A stretch of 64,000 nucleotides of DNA from Volvox africanus (Eukaryota; Chlorophyta; Chlorophyceae; Chlamydomonadales; Volvocaceae): NCBI GenBank assembly GCA_030268105.1, contig BSDZ01000092.1, forward strand, positions 165,420-229,419, in the 5' to 3' direction. Position 1 is the first letter of the stretch. Every line of letters starts with the position of its first letter. The notes beneath the pieces were generated by a model, which saw only the letters and a list, made by a program, of their open reading frames with translations, did not search any database and was not told where the DNA came from. Both the position numbers and the translations under genes were made by a program. Shown one piece after another: positions 59,881 to 64,000 of this stretch.

Positions 59881-62419
59881 ATGATCTCGCTGTTGGTGAA
59901 ACTGGGCTTCAAGCCTAAGGATCGTGCTTATGAGAGGATCGACACAATCTCGGACACCAACAGCACCGCTAACGATAATGACAGCGTTATGAGCAACAGC
60001 AGCTGCCTAAATGGCAAAGCTGTAGAGCAGCCTGCAGGTGGAGTGGTCGTCACTCCTTTGCGTGAACTAATGAAGAAGTTTAGCCGCAAGTGGATTCCGA
60101 CAGAAAAGGTGAATTCGTGTTGCTGTCTTTCCTGATGTTCAGTTCTAAGTAAGGCCAACTCCCATCAAGCCTGCCTTTCGTCGTCGTTTATGTTTTCTTC
60201 GATTCCGTCTTTTTTCGGTCATTCCGTGACATCCCATCCCTTCCACCTTTTCTGTCGCAGCCTCTTCAGCGGTTCGGGAAGCTCGAGGGCGAAGAATCCT
60301 TGACGTTGCAGGAGCGGTTGTCCGCGCGGCGCCTGCAAATAGCTGAGAAGGGGACTCTGCTTAAGGTCCTGCTATCCTGGGTGAGTTTGAGCTGATCAGG
60401 AGTTTGCTCCAGCAGTGGTGATGGGTGTTGAGATGCCTTGGGGGTCGCTTGTCTGACAGTCGCTCGATGTGATTGGGCCATGCGCCGACCCGCACCGCTT
60501 GCTGACTATCGACCAACGTGTCGACCCCCCGTCTTTTGCGTGCGCACAACAGAAGGGCGCGCCCGAGAATCTTCACCAGGCCGGAGCCCAACTGGAAGCC
60601 CAGCCAGTTCCAGCAGCGCAGCAGGTGGTGGGTCAGACCTGACGCCTGAGGGGGTTCCGGGGAGGAGGTCGCCTTTCTCATACCAGTGCGCGGCTTGTGC
60701 TGCACTGTGTTGGTTGCAAAGTGCCTGCAGGAAAGCGCTTCTCAGGGGAGGCGAATGGGGAACATGGTTTCCGAGGGGAGGGGAGACGGACGGAGGGAGT
60801 TGCCCGAGGGTGACACGGGTGGGCTCATCATACATGTCGTTATTTTGTCGTCGTTCAGATGTCGCCGAAACTAATTTGTGTACATGCGCTTGTGTTTGGA
60901 CGTCCAATACCCCTCGGAAACACATCAAGATGCTTTCCGTGATGCAGATGTTCCATGTCTACGCACGTAAACGGTGCACTAACTGATGAAAAGCTTTTTT
61001 GTGTGTCTCGTTCTCTGCCAGCAGGAGCCGCAGCTGGAGAGTGAGGAGAACAACGTGCAGCAATGCGCGGGTGGCGTGATGGCCCCGTCGGGGTTGGCGG
61101 GAGCAGCGGCGGCCATTGAGCTAGCATATCAGCGGTAGGTGCAGTGTATAACTAGGTGTACGGCGGAGTGACGTGGTAGTGCGTGGCGGTCTGAGTACGT
61201 GGCGGCAAATGCATGAAGGCGTACGTGTTTCGGATGTGCGACTTCCTGTTTACCCGAAACCCACAATGCTGGGATCTCTTGCTTACACCTGCAACCCCAC
61301 CCATGCCTTTTCCATACAGGTTGGACGAGACCACCGAAGCTGAGGGCTTCGAGGGCTTCCAAGTCCAGGTGCGTGGGCAAGAAGTCATCGAAGCAACATA
61401 GTCTTATGTATACAAAACCCGACAACTGCTGGATGTTCGCTCTTTTATCTGCAGGTGTCAGATTTGATTTCGCAACTCGAGAAGCTGAGGTCGGGGGCCG
61501 CCATGATGGAGGCCAGGAAGGGGGGCCTTTCCGGGGCCTCTACAGACCTGCAGGGCAGCAGCATCACTGCCAAATTTGCCATCATCCCTGCCGCCAGCTG
61601 TCCTGCTATGGGCGCCACGAGTCCGCCTTCTGCAGTCGAAGTCGCAGATGCTGGTGCCGCTTCCATTTTCATCAACAAGGCTGCGCAGCAACCCCAGGAG
61701 TTGTACCAACCCCTGGAGCTCACGCAGCCACCAAAACCGCACCCGAAAACCCCAGAGCGGCGTCTGCCCCCTGAGGCACGGAACTGGGGTCTGCAGGACT
61801 GCCGGTCCTGGGCGGGGGAGCAGCATTGGTCGTCCTGGGCGGAGGTTCAGGCGTTTACCAAGACGCTTGAGCCGACCCTAGCAGAAGCCATTCGTGAAGC
61901 AAGTAAGTCTGGTGGTGTGCACGTCGCGCTCCATCTCATGCTAGCTAGGTGCATGGTTGTCATTGAGGGGTTGTCATTGTGTGAGGGGTTGTGAAAAGAC
62001 ACCCCTGAGTCTAGGTCTGCTGACTGGTTTGGCTCCCAAGTATCCTGTTCTATCTGCTGACTCAGCAGGCAGTGGGCCTTGCCACCTGCTGTCTGCCTGC
62101 ACATCTAAGCGCAGCCCACCTTACATTAATTGATTTCTGGCACAGAGACGTTCGCTCTCCCCCACACACTTTGCCCTCTTTAGGCCTCGAGCACAATCCA
62201 CTTGTTGCCTTCGGGAAGGAGCAGGCGGCAGCTCCAGCAATTTCCTATGTGCAGCTCAAGCTGATGGAGCTTTGTGGCTCCAATCGTTGGGGGACGGCGT
62301 CCATCAAGGCCGCCTCGCTTGAGGGGCCCCGCAAGAGGCGCCCTTTCTTGGCGGCCTTCCTAAGGGCTGCCAAGGGAATCACAGAGCCGTGTGTTCAGCG
62401 TGGGGGCATTCGGCTCTGA
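59881..62419 (+). CDS. Gene copy 12, intact exons, intron 3 shortened by 3 bp
   Basis: Exons: 59881-60108, 60261-60380, 60553-60624, 61025-61134, 61320-61368, 61455-61902 and 62184-62419. The product is identical to copy 1. Intron 3 has lost two G residues near 60819 (shared with copy 10) and one C near 60911. Intron 6 carries the ATTAAT marker. Confidence 0.7.
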
Positions 62420-64000
62420 TCGAGCTGGGGGCGGTTTTGCAGGAAGTGCACGCACTGATATGTACCTACTACCCTCCTTGCTAGCTAGCCGGATTGCTAG
62501 ATGGTCATCTCGAGCCATCGATTTTGTTTGCCAAGTCGTGATGCTTAGCGTTGTTAAACACTGCACCCTTAATCGACGGTGACGTGGTTATTAAGAAAAG
62601 AGGGACTCAAGACACCTAGAGCGGAACTAAAGGCTCTGAGGCCTGATGGTGACCGTGACCATGGCCGTAGTAGCACCAAGGGGCGGTGACTGGCTGAATA
62701 GCGCGGCACTTTACATTACGATGTTAGGGCTCTCGTGAGAGATGTCCGGTGTGGTGGCTTGCAGGTGGCTGCTGCGGCTTAGGCGTGATGTTAGGCTGGG
62801 GTTTGCAGGTTTGGTTAGCTTTCTCATGTACATGTTTGTTTTCGGGCACCCCCAGTTTTGTATGTGGTATTCTGTGTTCTTTTTATCGTACCTAAGGCTT
62901 CATGCAGTGGAGGGGGAGGGGCTGTGGAGGTTTAAACAGCTGGTGGGCAGTCGGACTTCATCAAGTGGTATTCATAGTCAGTGAGACTCCCAACTGCACA
63001 CATGGTATTTGTGCCTAGCATTTAGTCACTTAGCTATGTGATATTCTGTGTTCTTTTTATCGTACCTAAGGCTTCATGCAGTGGAGGGGGAGGGGCTGTG
63101 GAGGTTTAAACAGCTGGTGGGCAGTCGGACTTCATCAAGTGGTATTCATAGTCAGTGAGACTCCCAACTGCACACATGGTATTTGTGCCTAGCATTTAGT
63201 CACTTAGCTATGTGATATTCTGTGTTTTTTATCGTACCTAAGGCTTCATGCAGTGGAGGGGGAGGGGCTGTGGAGGTTTAAACAGCTGGTGGGCAGTCGG
63301 ACTTCATCAAGTGGTATTCATAGTCAGTGAGACTCCCAACTGCACACATGGTATTTGTGCCTAGCATTTAGTCACTTAGCTATGTTATTCTGTGTTCTTT
63401 TTATCGTACCTAAGGCTTCATGCAGTGGAGGGGGAGGGCTGTGGAGGTTTAAACAGCTGGTGGGCAGTCGGACTTCATCAAGTGGTATTCATAGTCAGTG
63501 AGACTCCCAACTGCACACATGGTATTTGTGCCTAGCATTTAGTCGTTAGCTGTCATAGACCTGATATAGTTTTAGTTGCATCGTTTCTTATCTGCCATTC
63601 ATTAGTGACCTAACCAATAGGAGCGTGTCAAATGTGTTGTTAGTGGATCTGAACCCTAGATGGTTGTCAACTGTTCATCATTGATTCTATCCGATAGGAG
63701 CTTGTGAACCGTGTTTGTTAATGGATCTGATAATGAGCTATTTAACATCCTTCTCAAGTGATTAGGCTGGTGTCATAATCTGCCATGACGACATGGCATG
63801 TGACCAGTTTATTTACAGGGGACTCTCAACTAGACATGCCTGGGACAGCACAAAGGGGGAGGGCATGCGTGCCTCTGTGGCGTGTGTGTGCATATGCGTG
63901 TGTGCGCATGCATGTGCTGCAGGCATGTGCAATACCATGGTGTTCGAGCCTCGCAGTTGCTCACGAGTGGACGAGCAAGCAGCAGGCCTCTCCGTGACAC
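62420..64000 (+). other. Spacer of unit 13, cut by the window end
   Basis: Contains the 3' flank, the 174-bp array, the 79-bp dimer and the alternating tract, and ends before the next gene. An extra G lies near 62430 and an A is lost near 62720. Small deletions then cluster from 63.2 kb onward. C replaces A at 63582, as in unit 11. Confidence 0.65.
62861..63550 (+). repeat. 174-bp array, 4 monomers with several deletions (unit 13)
   Basis: Four monomers but 6 bp short overall. Losses fall near 63227 (T run), 63385 (GA), 63436 (G) and 63545. They mark the start of the second error-rich stretch. Confidence 0.95.

Larger units (their letters stand above)
1..64000 (+). repeat. Head-to-tail macrosatellite of a ~5.2-kb gene-bearing unit (about 12.3 units)
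   Basis: The same sequence recurs with start-codon to start-codon spacings of 5199, 5199, 5199, 5025, 5196, 5023, 5223, 5189, 5197, 5196 and 5198 bp. All units lie in the same orientation and no unrelated sequence lies between them. The two short spacings (5025 and 5023) come from loss of one 174-bp nested monomer. The others differ by small indels. Outside two error-rich stretches the units are almost identical base for base, which indicates recent amplification or active homogenisation. Neither array end is inside the window, so the true copy number is unknown but at least 12. Confidence 0.98.

Overview
The whole window is one eukaryotic tandem array. A unit of about 5.2 kb (5,199 bp in its commonest form) is repeated head to tail, all on the + strand, about 12.3 times. 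The array runs off both ends of the window. Each unit carries one spliced gene of seven exons and six GT-AG introns, followed by a spacer of about 2.65 kb. Spliceosomal introns of 86-403 nt rule out a prokaryote. The moderate base composition, short introns and donors of the GTGAGT/GTGCGT/GTAAGT type would fit a protist such as a coccidian-like alveolate or an alga, but nothing here fixes the lineage. No rRNA, tRNA, transposase, reverse transcriptase or telomere array was recognised.

The gene (copy 1: start codon at 3037, stop codon ending at 5578) is predicted to encode a 420-residue protein that I do not recognise. The exon phases agree through all six junctions, and every intron holds an in-frame stop. 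Ten of the twelve complete copies (1-4, 6, 8-12) encode the same protein. Copy 5 has a one-base deletion near its 3' end. Copy 7 has many one-base indels. A thirteenth, 5'-truncated copy (only the end of intron 6 and exon 7) opens the window.

Each spacer has the same order: a 3' flank of about 440 bp; a nested array of a 174-bp monomer (four copies, or three in two units); a diverged 79-bp direct dimer; a 38-bp perfect alternating purine-pyrimidine tract; and then about 1.1 kb of unremarkable sequence up to the next start codon. Intron 6 of every unit holds a perfect 15-bp palindrome that contains the animal Maf/AP-1 type consensus.

Two stretches (about 32.45-36.68 kb, and about 63.2 kb to the window end) are dense in one-base, largely homopolymer indels while the rest of the array is almost error-free. 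This looks more like unpolished long-read consensus or an assembly join than decay. True variation between units is limited to a few single-base markers, the 174-bp copy number and a short indel hot spot in intron 3. These markers do not group the units consistently, which points to continuing unequal exchange or gene conversion.
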